Positions 11,600 through 22,972 of a DNA stretch of 64,000 bases are shown here, in pieces; positions within the stretch are counted from its first letter, which is position 1, and each line of letters starts with the position of its first letter. Position numbers and translations under genes: made by a program. The notes under the pieces were generated by a model. It was given only the letters and a program-made list of their open reading frames with translations, was not told the origin of the DNA and did not search any database. The DNA lies in NCBI GenBank assembly GCA_963277665.1, contig OY728163.1:1901174644-1901238643 (forward strand). Direction: 5' to 3'. This DNA comes from Viscum album (taxonomy: Eukaryota; Streptophyta; Magnoliopsida; Santalales; Viscaceae).

Positions 11600-12870
11600 A
11601 AAGCTACAACATAAACTTGGGAATCAAATGAGGGTACTGAGCACACATCTAAGCCTCCCGCTCCCATACGATCTCCTAGAGGTTCCCGTGTTGCCAACGA
11701 ATGTGCACCAGAGGTATCAACCGTCTACGTAGGACCCACTCTTGTAAATCCTTGATCTCCACCGGGACCTCCACAAAAGTGGCCCTGTCATCGATGTCTA
11801 GCTCCCTGTGGTCAATGACGTGTGTCGGGTCATGCACGTATCTCCTCAGCTGAGACACATAGAAGACGTCATGCACCTGGTGCAACTGAGGTGGAAGGGC
11901 CAGGCGGTAAGCCACCGCGCCTACCCTGCTAAGGACCTAAAAAGGCCCGATGAAGCATGCATAGAACTTGCTACCCCGACCAAATCTCTTCAACCCACGT
12001 CAAGGTGAGACCCATAGGAAAACATGGTCACCATCCTCGAACTCCAGTGGTCTCCGCCTATTATCCGAATAGGACTTATGTCCACTCTGTGTAGTCCTCA
12101 TCTTCTCCCGGATGACCTTCACCTTCTCTGTCGTAGCACGAACCATCTCTGGTTCTACGAGTGCTGACTCCCCTAGGTTAGTCCAGCACGGAGGTGATCT
12201 GCAAGGTCGGTCGTATAGTGGCTCGTAAGGTGCCATCCCGATGGTGGTGTGGTAGTTGTTGTTGTATGCAAACTCCACCAAGGGTAGATGATCCTCTCAG
12301 CTATTACCATAGTCAAGGAAACATGAACAGAGCATGTCCTCGAGTGTCTGAATGGTCCTCTCCATCTAGCCATCTGTTTGAGGGTGAAAAGCAGTGCTCA
12401 GGCATAGCAGTATCCCGAAAGCCTCCAGTAACCCCTTCTAAAGCAAATAAGTAAAGAGAGCATCTCGATCGGGGACTATAGACGATGGCACACCATGAAG
12501 CCGTACGATCTCCTGAACATAGAGGCGTCCCAAGCTCTCTATTGATCCCTGATCTCTGATCGATAGGAAGTGGGCTGACTTGGGGAGTCGGTCTACGATC
12601 AACCAGATGGTTTCATATCCTCTAGAAGTACGTGGGAGGCCAATCACGAAATCCCTAGATATCCCATACCACTTCCACGCAGGGACCTCTAAGGGCTATA
12701 CCAAGCCTGCAGGTACCTAGTTCTCTAGCTTCACTTGCTGGAAAGTTAATAATCGAGAAACGAACGCTGCCATAGCCTTCTTCATACCCAGCCACCAGAA
12801 CATTCGTCTGAGGTCATGATACATCTTTGCTACTCCAGGATGTACCACTAGAGGGGAAGTGTGGAACTCC
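11600..12870 (-). pseudogene. Element B integrase with chromodomain (broken)
   Basis: The N-terminal zinc-finger block reads HTSPLVVHPGVAKMYHDLR, both His kept; the usual C-L-T-C reads L-L-T-F, so both Cys are lost. The catalytic core has ISRDFVIGLP (first Asp), YETIWLIVDRLPKSAHFL, VPDRDALF (second Asp) and VEFAYNNNYHTTIGMAPYE (Glu region). After RRRPLEFEDGDHVFLWVSP comes MAYRLALPPQLHQVHDVFYV and DPTHVIDHRELDIDD. The end reads EVPVEIKDLQEW, VLRRRLIPLVHIRWQHGNL, stop, then EIVWEREA: a chromodomain-like tail typical of chromoviruses, thought to guide insertion to certain chromatin. Stops and frameshifts separate the blocks. Confidence 0.88.
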
Positions 12871-12961
12871 CTCGGTAGCTCCTCCTATAGTGTAACTGGT
12901 ACCATGGTATGTCCCCGGAAGAGGATGACGTGCTCCCCGCCTTCAGAAAATCCATCGGGTG

Positions 12962-13640
12962 TTATTCCTGAGGATATCTGAGCACGTCGGGCCTCACAGT
13001 CAACGTCTCCATGCTGTGCCTATCTGACCCACTGAAGAAGTGGAGGAGTGACTGTAGATGGTCTTCCCCATCACTATCCATGAAGGATATTTGGAAAGCA
13101 GCTAACTGCTCTGTCGCCTCTCCATGTAGCTGAAAGCCCGATCTCCTGCTGAGAGTATCAGCCACAACGTTCCCCTTGCCAGGAGTATAGATAGTCTCAA
13201 GGTCATAATCCTGGGGGAACTTGACCCATCGCCGCTGTCTTAGGTTCAGGTCCTTCTATGGGAAAATTTATATGAGACTCTGGTGGTCAGAGTAGACTGT
13301 GAAGCACTCACCCATCAGATAGTGTCGCCACATCTTCAGGGCGAAGACCACTACTGCTAACTCCAAGTCATGGGTGGCATAGTTCTGCTAGTGCTACCTC
13401 AACTGTCATGAACCGTAAGAGATAAATACTCGCTCATGCATCAAGAAACACCCTGAGTCTGGTCCCTGATTCATTGTAGTATACTACGTACCCTACGCCC
13501 TCCTATGGCAGCCTCAAGATGGGCACACGAGTCAATCTCCGCCTCAGCTCCTGGAAGCTCTGCTGACATCTGTCTGACCACACGAAGTGTTTCCCCTCTT
13601 TGTTATATCTGTAAGAGGTTCTGCAACTCTGGAGAAGTCT
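12962..13640 (-). pseudogene. Element B RNase H remnant and linker to integrase
   Basis: After a frame change near 13,600-13,640 the minus strand reads [20 protein letters not shown] (thumb/connection). It continues VVYYNESGTRLRVFL, where the first RNase H Asp of the YYDASG motif is Asn. The domain closes with ADTLSRRSGFQLHG at about 13,165, the usual V-A-D-A-L-S-R end. In between, stops and a scrambled central part remove most active-site residues. Removal of RNA from the first DNA strand would be its role. Confidence 0.75.
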
Positions 13641-14509
13641 GGCACAAATCTTTGATAGTACCCATCCAGACCTAGGAAACTCCGCACCTCCATCACGCTC
13701 CTGGGTGGCTCCCAAGCAAGTACCGCTACAACTCCCGCCTCTGAGATGAAGTGCTCCAAGAAATGAACCTCTAGAATCCAGAACTGAAACTTAGAGAGAT
13801 TAAAATAAAGCTGGTGTTCTCGGAGTTTATCCAGTACAATCCATAGGTGGTAGGCGTGCTCCACCTCGGTCGTCGAGTAAATCAGTATGTCATCAATGAA
13901 GACTATTACAAACCGATCGAGGTAGGGATGGAAGATCCTGTTCATGAGACTCTTGAACACTGATGGAGCATTGGTCACAACGAAGGGAATGACCAAGAAT
14001 TCATAGTGGTCATACCAACACCCGAGGGCCATCTTCTGCACATCCTCGTCCCGAACTCGGAGCTGATGATAGCATGACCTGAGGTCTATCTTCGAGAACC
14101 AACGTGCTCCCTTGAGCTGATCAAAGAGGTTGTAAATCCTTGGAAGCGGATACTTGTTCCTCACAGTCACTTAGTTCAGGCGACGGTAATCGACACATAG
14201 TCGCAAGCCCTCATCCGCCTTCTTGGTGAATAGGACCAGAGAAACCCAGGGTGAAACACTGGGTCGGATAAAACCTTTCCCTTGTAAGTCCTCCAGTTGT
14301 ACCTGCAGCTCACGAAGCTCGGAAGGAGCCATCCGATATGATGGAGTGGATATCGGTGATGTCTCGGGGTACAAGTCTATATAGAAATCTACCTCCTTGT
14401 GAGGAGGTAGTCCTGGGACATCGTCAGGAAAAACGTCCGCATACTGATCCAACACTACAGGAAAACTCGGACTCCGCACATCAACTGCTCTGAGGATGAG
14501 ACTAGCCAA
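13544..14509 (-). pseudogene. Element B reverse transcriptase (one stop splits an otherwise readable domain)
   Basis: This is the best preserved domain of B. It begins with [19 protein letters not shown], continues [13 protein letters not shown] and [14 protein letters not shown], and reads [10 protein letters not shown] before a TAA at 14,171-14,173. The same frame then resumes [35 protein letters not shown], and [13 protein letters not shown] with the intact I-D-D catalytic pair, followed by [15 protein letters not shown]. The stop replaces one residue between Asn and VTV of the family pattern, consistent with a single base change. A frameshift follows near 13,600. RT copies element RNA into DNA. 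Confidence 0.92.
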
Positions 14510-14519
14510 CTGATGTGTG

Positions 14520-14905
14520 ATCAGCTTCCCTCTCCTCTACGTGAGTCCATCATATGCTACGAAGGTTCCCTTCTCACCGGTGAAGGTGAACCTCGTACAA
14601 TTCGTGCGGACACACCGCACATTGCTCCTAATATAGTCGATCTGAGCATGGACTGTAGATAACCAGTACATACCCAAGATCACGTCGTAAGGCCTCGACA
14701 CCGCTACAAGAAGATCGCAGCTGAAGCTCTCGCCTCTTAGAGTAAGATCGCACTGCCGACACCAGTGCGTAATCGTCGAGTATGCTCACATCGAAGTCTC
14801 TAGCCCTTAAGGATAGAGCCAATGGCTCTGTTAGAATCTCCTAGCTCCTAAAAATGGCAGCGACATTAAAATAATGACTCGAACCTGTGTCTATAAAAAC
14901 TACAG
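14520..14905 (-). pseudogene. Element B aspartic protease remnant
   Basis: The minus strand reads SVVFIDTGSSHYFNVAAIF, with an intact D-T-G-S active site at 14,880-14,891, then a stop and ALSLRARDFDVSILDD. In a second frame it reads YDVILGMYWLSTVHAQIDYI, the conserved closing part of gypsy proteases, and NCTRFTFTGEKGTFVAYDGL leading to RT. At least one frameshift and stops disable it. It would process the Gag-Pol polyprotein. Confidence 0.8.
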
Positions 14906-15149
14906 AAAGCGTGGAGTAGACACAAATAGTACCTCAGATCATCTCGGGTGTGCTGTGGTCATAAGCCTCTACTACATGGAGCTGAGCCTGCCTCTGCCTA
15001 CCAGCTCCCTGTGGTCGGGATGGACCTCTTGGGGGTGGTGGTGGTAGAGCCTCGAAGTGTCGTCCACCAACCACTGCTCGACCAACTCTTCTGCCTCGTC
15101 CGCCTACTCCCTGCAGACCACCATGGTCGAACCTCTGCCTCTACCTGGG

Positions 15150-16094
15150 AGGTCCCTCCGCTGTCTACTACTCGTCTGCATGGCGGGTCGGGCAGTCACG
15201 AGCCCTGTGGCCATGCCCGCTGCATGCATAACATTGTAGCTCCTCGGAAGGCTGGCTCTGCACCATGTGCCCCGCACAGCCAAACCCGTGTCCTGATGTG
15301 TCCCACCAGCTGCCTGGTCCGCTTGCACCCCTGAATCATCTGTCGACTGCCAGTTGCAGAAGACTCTGCTCCGTGTCGTCCTGTTGTGGGTCTCGCTGCT
15401 GATGGCTGCTCTGCGAGAAAGATCTACACTAGTAGGGATTGCTCCGGCACCCCCTCCTGGGTCAGGATGTTGAGTGGAATTGTTGAAGCTCTGATCTCAT
15501 GTCTCAGCCCCTGCTCAAAGGTCCGAGCCCAGAAGAATGGGTCTTGTACCATATCCGTGGAGTAGCGTGATAGGTCGGTAAATCTCGCCAACTACTGGGC
15601 TACTGACCTGTTACCCTTCCACAACTGCAGTAACTCTTGGATGTGCACCGAACGGAGGGTGGTTGGAATGAACTCTGAGCAGAAGAGTCTCTAGAAGTCC
15701 GTCCAAAGTAGAGATGCCTCATCGTGCACCAGGATCATCAGGACACACCATCTACCTGCTGTAGTGTGCAGAAGACTCACGGAAAGGATCACCGTGAGGT
15801 CTGCTGGTGTCCCTACCAATCTAAAACTCTGATGACAGCCGCCATCCAATCCTTGGCTGCCTGAGGATCCATCTCTCCGCGGACCCTGGGCGGCCTCTAT
15901 CTCTGAAACTCGTGCAACACGCTCAGGCAGTGTCCACTCTCCACTGCTGCGGCTGGTAGCATCGGTGGCTCGTCAGGTAAAGGTATCGCTGGTGCCTCCG
16001 CTGTAATGGGGCCCTTCACTGAGGCCTCGTCGCTCGGTGGGCTGTCGTCTCGCATAAAGTTCGGAACCCTAGCCGGCTGACGTCGTGGGGCCAT
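15150..16094 (-). pseudogene. Element B gag with CCHC zinc knuckle (broken)
   Basis: The start is taken at 16,094 because MAPRRQPARVPNFMRDDSPP matches the start of gag in element C (MPPCDHPARLPSLVCDDN) and lies about 270 bases from the primer site. The frame is open to 15,897, then the capsid part is broken by stops and frameshifts. A perfect C-x2-C-x4-H-x4-C knuckle, CYACSGHGHRARDC, lies at 15,192-15,233 and would bind genomic RNA. A proline-rich N-terminus precedes the capsid, as in related Tekay/Del gags. Plus-strand frames in this region are shadows. Confidence 0.85.
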
Positions 16095-16362
16095 CCTGAA
16101 AAGAAATAGTTGTGCCACGGTTAATAAAGTAAACCTGGTGAGATGACACAATGTAATCATAAATAAAACTTTTGAAACACATATTCAATCAATGTTTTCG
16201 TGCACTAATCCAGAAATCAGAAGTATGGGTCCTGGTGTATGGATACGTCGGCCACCGCACCAACACTGGACTCCCTGGACTGATAACCACACTCATTACT
16301 CTAAACATTATTGCTTCACAGAGAAGAAATTACCAGAGTCATGAGTTCTACAGTAGAACTGA

Positions 16363-16375
16363 CCCTCTGATACCA
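16363..16375 (-). other. Element B primer-binding site (initiator tRNA-Met type)
   Basis: The minus strand reads TGGTATCAGAGGG three bases inside the 5' LTR, matching the standard plant TGGTATCAGAGC complement of the tRNA-Met 3' end in 11 of 12 bases. It sets the inner edge of the 5' LTR and the transcription direction. Confidence 0.9.
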
Positions 16376-17204
16376 ATTTTCCATGACCCGTCCTCGGGGC
16401 CTATGCCATCACTACCCCAAGCCCGCCTTCCATGGGCCAGGGGCTAGCGACTAGCACAAAAGGCATAAGTCCCAAAAGAAGGGAAGGCATTGCCTTTATG
16501 AAGTAACATACACAATAGAGTACGCATGCGAAATAAACACTAAGTAAAACTGAGTACAAGGTAAGTACTAAAAAAGTAAATGGGCTAGTATACAAACCCA
16601 ACTGAAAGTACAGTACAACTAAAAGGAAAGTGCAACAACAGTAATAAAAACAACAACTCCGAGTCGTCCTCCGGAAATCCCACCTGACGGGTGGGTACAG
16701 ATAGCCTCCTCAGCTCCTCAGGTCCGGCCATCCACTCCGTATATGTCCCGCCAAGTAGTCCACCTTCGGGTACCATCCAGCACCACAAGCCTCCACCTCG
16801 ATCAGTGTTGTCCGTCATCTACTTCAAACACAACGTAGTGTGGGCATAGCCCATGTAGGGGTGAGTATACGATACTTAGTAGGGACCCCGAGACCCTCAA
16901 AGGTCTCTCAGAATCCATGAAGGAGAAACCACAAGGGAAAGGTACAATCATGAATTATCAACAACAGTACTTATGTATATGACCATACATATACGAAGGT
17001 CATCAGTTATAATTCGGCTCCAGCTCCTGAGCCCAAGCTCAACCTAGTCCATGTAGGAAAACAAAACCCAATCCACATAGGAAAGGAAGTCAACCTCAAC
17101 AATGATAATGATTGAGAATCAAGACTCATCTCACACAGGTATACACTTCGTAAGGTGATAGAGATGATAAGATGTAGCCACTGATTCATCTAATCTGTCA
17201 GACC

Positions 17205-17465
17205 CACACAGTATAAAAGACCAGCTAAGCTGTCAGACCGACAAAGGATACAAGACCAGCTACTCTGCTGGACCAACATAGGATACGAGTACTGAGTCAG
17301 ATACTACTGGACCCACATAGGATACAAGAACAGTAGTCATCGCCATCAAACCCACAGAGGATTCTAGTACGGTCGTTGTCACTTCCGAACCCACAGAGGA
17401 TCCATGTTTAATCGTCCTCACTACCGAACCCACGTAGTATCCAAGTGCAATCATCATCTTCACAG
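17205..17465. repeat. ~40-bp minisatellite in element B 5' LTR
   Basis: Degenerate units with GACCCACA(T)AGGATACAAG, CCAGCTAAGCTGTC and GGTCGTTGTC correspond one for one with the array at 9,170-9,440, with point differences between copies. Confidence 0.7.
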
Positions 17466-17999
17466 TCGCAACCAGCTCTAGGGTTCCCGCACACAACATG
17501 CTCGATTCCGGGATGGTCCGCTTCTCGAGAAAGAGAGAGGGAGAGTTGATACATCAACTGTCATGAAGTCCATAGTTGATGTATCCCAAAGTTCTGCCTC
17601 TTCAAAAGAAACCCAACGCGACAGACGGTGCGTCAATCGGACGCCCGGTCTGAGAGTTATTGGCTTTTCCGTTCCAGGGGCCCGTTTGGTTTTTAAATTA
17701 AAACCAAACTGACTGTACTGTAGCTGTGTCCAAACCTCGGGCGGAGTAAGCCAAAAGGACTGTCTCAACAAAATGATCCCAACTCAATTTACGGCATGTC
17801 AATCGGATGTACAGTCCTTGAGATATAAGCGTTTTCGCTGCAAGGGCCCGGTTGGTTCCAAGTTCTAACCAACCCGGACATACCCAAACATTGCTGAAAC
17901 CTTGAGTGTAATATACTGAAATGACCGCCTTGATCCAAGAATTCTTACTCATCTAACGGTGAGTATATCAGAGGTTTGTAGCTCATGTTATGGGAAAAT

Positions 18000-18440
18000 G
18001 ATAGAAAGCGTACCGAAGTGGGGGATTTGGACCCGGCCCGACCCGGCCCAACCCCCTGGGTCGGCCCGAACCGATTCGATCTGTCTCGGGTCCGGGTCCG
18101 GCCTGGTAGGGCACGGCCGGACCCGGCAGGGTGCGGCCTGGCCCACCTGGGTGCTGCCTGGCCCGGTCCGCACGACCCACCCCGGCCTGGCCAGGGGGGT
18201 GTGCTGGCTCGGCCAACGGTCCGAGCAGGTGGGACGCGGTCCCCCCTTTGCTCCGCGGACGTGGCGCCTGGCACCGCGTCTCCCCCGGATCCCGCGTGGC
18301 CGTAGGATCCAGACACTCGCCATCGCAGATTCAGTCACGGTAGGCTCCTGCTGGCAGCGCGCCGGGGAGCCGCCGGACCCGGGCGGCCGGCTGGTGCCGC
18401 CGCACCGGCGACCCACGGCGCCGGTGATTTCCGTTGGCCA
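18000..18440. other. GC-rich tract in element B 5' LTR
   Basis: Repeated GGCCCGACCC-like motifs, as in the 3' LTR. The overlapping long frames on both strands are not supported as genes: peptides from the two LTR copies drift out of frame relative to each other. Confidence 0.65.
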
Positions 18441-18754
18441 TCGGAGTTTTTTCAGCGGTTCGTTCTTGCTCCCGTATGCGCCTGCGGTTGTCTCAGGACC
18501 CGTACATCACTACGAAGACCTTCAATCGCCAAAACAGCCCCGTTTCATCGTCAATAAGGATTCCGCGCATCAGGAACAAAACAACGTTAGGTTTGGACTT
18601 GTTCAGTAGTCCGCACCCACTGCGTTAGTGGTTTTAAAAAAAATAACCATAAAAAACACACCATGCCGAGGGTATAAAAATCACATGAAGAAATTTATAC
18701 CAAAAACCCCTACCACAACAAGGAATACGATTGTCAGTGTCGCGGTACACGGCG

Positions 18755-18943
18755 TCATGGATAAGAGGATCGTAGACGTCGTCGGGTCACGCCGAGGAGG
18801 AAGCGGCATCTCCTCTCTGGCCGCAGGGAAGAGGTTTGGTGGCACGTCGTCGATCTTCGAGGAACCAGCATTCTCCTTCGTTCTTCGTCGGAGGCCGGCA
18901 TTCTTCGTCGTTCTTCGTTAGAGTCTGGAATTCTTTCTCGCAC
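18755..18943 (-). CDS. Short sense ORF in element B 5' LTR leader (uncertain)
   Basis: A 62-codon frame begins MRERIPDSNEERRRMPASDE and continues EERRRMLVPRRST, HQTSSLRPERR. It lies about 47 bases after the TATA box on the element's transcript strand and is the counterpart of 10,621-10,836. No homolog is recognised; it is listed because both copies keep start, frame and motifs over about 45 codons. Confidence 0.3.
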   Translation of the reverse strand: MRERIPDSNEERRRMPASDEERRRMLVPRRSTTCHQTSSLRPERRCRFLLGVTRRRLRSSYP

Positions 18944-18989
18944 AACGAAGCTCTCCCCTTGATAAAATAATAGGTTCCCCCTATTATTT

Positions 18990-18996
18990 TTTTATA
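18990..18996 (-). promoter_or_regulatory. Probable TATA box of element B 5' LTR
   Basis: The minus strand reads TATAAAAAAATAATAG, a strong plant TATA match, followed by AGGGGGAACC. It is the promoter expected to drive the full-length B transcript. Confidence 0.6.
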
Positions 18997-19677
18997 CGCA
19001 AAGAAACACTCCTATAATTAATTCACCACACTAATTAAAATGTGTTGAAATTTAATTAAAGAGGGGAGATAAAGGGTTCCCCATAATTAAACACATTGGA
19101 AGTTTAAATTAAAAAGGGGAAAAGGAAGGTTCCTCATTAAATTATAGGTTGACATAATTTAATGGATTGAGGTAACATTTAAAGGAGGTTTGTCAAATTA
19201 ATGGGGTTTCTTGAAGTGATTTAGAGGGAATTAAATCAAGGGGCTCGTGCAGGCCCCCACCTCTCTAACATCCCCACATGGGTAGTTAAGAGGTTGTGGG
19301 CCCCACTCTTAACTACCCATGGGACGGAAAAAACACCTTAAGTAAAATAGAAATTATTCTGACAATTTTTATTTATTTCTTAAACAAACCACCAAAAATT
19401 ATCTTCCCCTATTTTGAGAACACAACTACGGTAAGTGTCCCCATAAGCAATTACCGGCGCTGCGAGTTTATCAGTGCCCTTGGATTTTAATTCAGAGAAC
19501 CGGTTCAAAAGTTATAAAAACATGGTCATTCGTTCCCTGAACGTACCCGAGCTAAACTTCAAAAATTGATTCCGAGCAAATCGGGCCTCAGAATCAAACA
19601 CCGTCAGAAGCCAAAAGCTCGTAAAATTCCAAATTATTTTTAAGAAAATAATTCCATGAAATTTCTGGGTCTATAAA

Positions 19678-20311
19678 TGTGTACTTGATTTCCCTTAGTC
19701 ATGCTATAAACATAATGTCTGAGTTTTTACCCCTAGGATATATGTTCCATATCCACGTCCATTTGTAGTATCTATATAGGGATGTCTTTCTTGGAAACCA
19801 CTCACTATATTCTTCAATAAAATTCAAGTACATTTCCCTATACATTTTCTAATCATTAAACTTATATTTAGACATTTCCTTAGGGTTATCCCTAAGTGTT
19901 TATCATCCTATCTTACAATTGTTAAATAAACCTTTTCAATAAAACCAAATATAGGAACCCTCAATTTTCATACATTAACAATACATAGATTTTGAAAATT
20001 ACATAATTAATTATACAAATAGACTCTCAAAGACTATAATAGTCTAATTCATTTAGAAACATGGGAACATAAACATTGGTGTATGAATGATCTAAATAAT
20101 CTCCCACTTAGTTCTTGTTTACCGGCTCCCTTATTATATACATAAAAGATAAAAAATATCATCATATCTTAGAGGAAGGAAACAAAAAAATGGGTGAGAT
20201 CAAATTATTTTTAAGGGAAACATGGGAGATATGTGTGTATAATCATGATAATAAGGGTGTGATAACTTGATCGTGAAAATATAATATCAAACCCCACATA
20301 TCAAAGATCAT
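19678..20311 (-). other. Element A 5' region; inner LTR edge unresolved
   Basis: No protein domain is visible. This stretch must contain the 5' leader of A and possibly the inner end of its 5' LTR, because homology to the other LTR can only be followed to base 1 of the window (about 20,312). A poor primer-site-like ATGATAATA lies at 20,244-20,253, followed by TGTGATAAC. A minus-strand AAGTGGGAGATTA (about 20,097-20,110) resembles a copia polypurine tract and could mark another fragment. Confidence 0.4.
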
Positions 20312-22206
20312 AAACATGAGTCATGGAATAATTTTAATAGTTTATAATATATGAATCATAAGGGAATGAATACCTTAATCCATGAATGCATAAAATAGAA
20401 ATAATGCATGGAACTATGAAAGAAATAAATTAATATAATATTATTTCCATAGTAGCCATGAAAATGGTACGAATACCATATTAGTAATATGGGTTCACAC
20501 CCTATACCAACTTGGTAGTCATGGTTCTCTCCCATGGACACCTATGTAGCTTGAGTTCACTCTTCATACAATCTCGGTAGTCATGGTTCACTCCCATGGC
20601 TATATTATTAGTAAAGGTTCATTACCAAGACCATATTACTATATCCCAAGAAATATAAATCTTAAACCAATTCATTTGAGGGATATATAGGTCCTACACA
20701 TCTCATTTTCAAATCATACATACATGTTCCACAAGATCATTAAAAATATTATCATAACCCATAAAATGAAATGGGAATCATAAAAATGTAATCATATCAT
20801 AACATATAGAATAAGATACATGTTTTTTAATCTTTTCAACAAATTAATAACCCATGAAAAGATTCCTGTTTCAAAGGAATATAACCCATGAATGAGAAAC
20901 AAGTTTCATAAACAAAATGAAATCAAAAAAATAATCCATTAAAAGAAATAATATGAAAGGAATCATTGAATAATTTCCCCATAAAGGTATGAGTAAAACC
21001 AATAAATTTAATATTATATGGTATATACATTGTAAGTATCTTTTAAAAATATTTACATAAGAAAATTTGTTTTTAACCAAAATATGTATTTTTAAAAATA
21101 AATAATTTTAGAAAACCTTTTTTTAAATAGATTTTAAAACATGTAAAGTATGAATTTAAATATAATAAAAAAAATAAAATACTATTGCCTTGAATATTTT
21201 CCTCAAGAATCATTTGAAAACAATTTTGGAAACATGAAATTTGAAATAAAAAATATTTCTGACTGAAGATAGAAATATAGTGAGACATTTCATAATAACA
21301 TATTCATAATTATATTAAGCATCAATGAGTGTGAAAATGGTAATAATACTGGATATATCTTGATTAAATAGAGTTTAAAAAAACTCATAAGTTTTATTTA
21401 TATATGGATCATAATATTCTAAAATTGGATGCAAAATCATAAATAACCTCGATATAGAAAGAGATTATATCAATAAACTCTTATGACTTAATTACATGGG
21501 ATTATACTCTACATGCCAGAAAATGAATTTAAATGAATCTTAAAATATCACAAATTTAAATATTTTCATTATATAACTTGTAAAATTTGAATACAAACAC
21601 CTTGAAATAGCAATTATGTGAATAATAAAACATGTGTCTTAAAGAATGAAAATTGGGAGAAAAATTGATTACCTGTGTGGAAACATTTGAAACATTAACA
21701 ACATAAAATAATATAATAGAAGGGATAAATAAATAAATATAAATTTATGTATAAATATAATTAAATAAATATATGGGTATTATACACACCACTCAAAAGT
21801 AATGGTTGTTCAATAAAGTATGTATCTCACCGAAATAAAAACAGAGATAAAATCCCCATAACTTGTGTCTTGACTCTCGTCATACTCATTCAGAACTTAT
21901 ATATAATAAATATATATTGATTGTACATATATAATAATATCTATATTTTTATATCTCTTAACTTATATAGTTTTATTATGACCTTATATTACTATTTTGT
22001 TAACAATTCTATGTTAAGGTTTCACTTCAGATAATATCCACTTTGTTCCTTACATGTGTCTTAATTTATTGTATATTTGGTCCTTATACATATATTATTA
22101 TTTATAGAATATACATAATGATATAAATATAAAGAATATTCAGTATATTTTATTTTAATAATAAATATAATATAGAATTATGAAATGGAATACAACGTTC
22201 ATAGAT

Positions 22207-22220
22207 ACGGTAAGCCGTAC
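22207..22220. promoter_or_regulatory. Conserved LTR palindrome in element A 5' LTR
   Basis: ACGGTAAGCCGTAC has ACGG/CCGT arms and is flanked by CATGAA-type boxes. The D LTRs carry the diverged equivalent GTACGGCCTGCTGT then CCATGAACGGTGC (40,980-41,012) and GTACAGCCTACCGT (49,503-49,516). Function unknown. Confidence 0.45.
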
Positions 22221-22963
22221 GCACACATGAATAATGTTTCCGTTTTTTGTCGTTTTGAATGAAATAAGTTAAAAGAAATATGTGTATATATATAATGAAT
22301 ATTTTATATTTATTATATATTATATATCTTATAATTTCACTAACTCCATCCATAAATCATTCCATGTAGTGTGTGAACGAATCAGATCACATTGAGTGGG
22401 TGGTAGTCCACACGTACTCAAACAAAATTATTGTATTTACACCAAGGATAAATTATAATGATATATGTTAAAAATAGATTAAATAAGATTAATTAAATAA
22501 TAAATATAATATATAAATTATATAAATATATTTTCCTTCACAATGTGCACCCTGATATGTGTTAAGAAAAAAATGAACAATCAACGTTTTGTGAGGTGGT
22601 AGTTGACCATACACATAAACAATATGTCTGTTATCTATTAGATGGAGGTGTGTATATGTGTATGTAGAACCCATAGAATAAAAAAAATCATAGTATAATG
22701 AACATAATTTTTTTTATAAATAATCATAGAATAAATATATTTTATTGGGTGGATAATGAAAACTATTTAAACAAGCTTGAGAGAAGTAGTAACCTCTTAA
22801 TCAGGTAACTCATTTTAGTTTTTGTCGAATAGATGTTTTGGATTAATTTTTCTCCCATTTAGAGTCTTATAAAATGTTATGAGGGATATTTTGAAGTGTA
22901 TTGGGCAGATATTGGATGATTAAATGTGTTCTTAAAGGTGATAAGAATAGGTAGATGGGGAGG

Positions 22964-22972
22964 CCTTTTATA
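22964..22972 (-). promoter_or_regulatory. Probable TATA box of element A 5' LTR
   Basis: The minus strand reads CCATATAAAAGGCCTCCCC, colinear with the TATA sites of the other A LTR and of D and F. Confidence 0.6.

Larger units (their letters stand above)
8358..19677 (-). mobile_element. Element B: Ty3/gypsy chromovirus (Tekay/Del-like) nested in element A
   Basis: Two 3.2-3.3 kb LTRs flank a minus-strand gag-PR-RT-RH-INT-chromodomain interior of about 4.8 kb, with primer site and polypurine tract at the correct edges. By eye the first ~130 LTR bases differ at about 17 positions (about 87% identity). Flanking pentamers are cgtgg (8,353-8,357) and tgtgt (19,678-19,682), at best a decayed target duplication. 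Coding frames are long but interrupted, so B is probably immobile. The gag start and gene layout match element C closely, so B and C are members of one lineage. Confidence 0.92.
16379..19677 (-). repeat. Element B 5' LTR
   Basis: Colinear with 8,358-11,568 through all landmarks: TATA box (18,990-18,996), sense ORF (18,755-18,943), GC-rich tract and minisatellite. Its outer end reads TTTATAGACCCAG on the minus strand in place of TGTAAAGACCAG, so one terminal base has mutated. The inner end next to the primer site has also lost the perfect CA. Confidence 0.9.
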
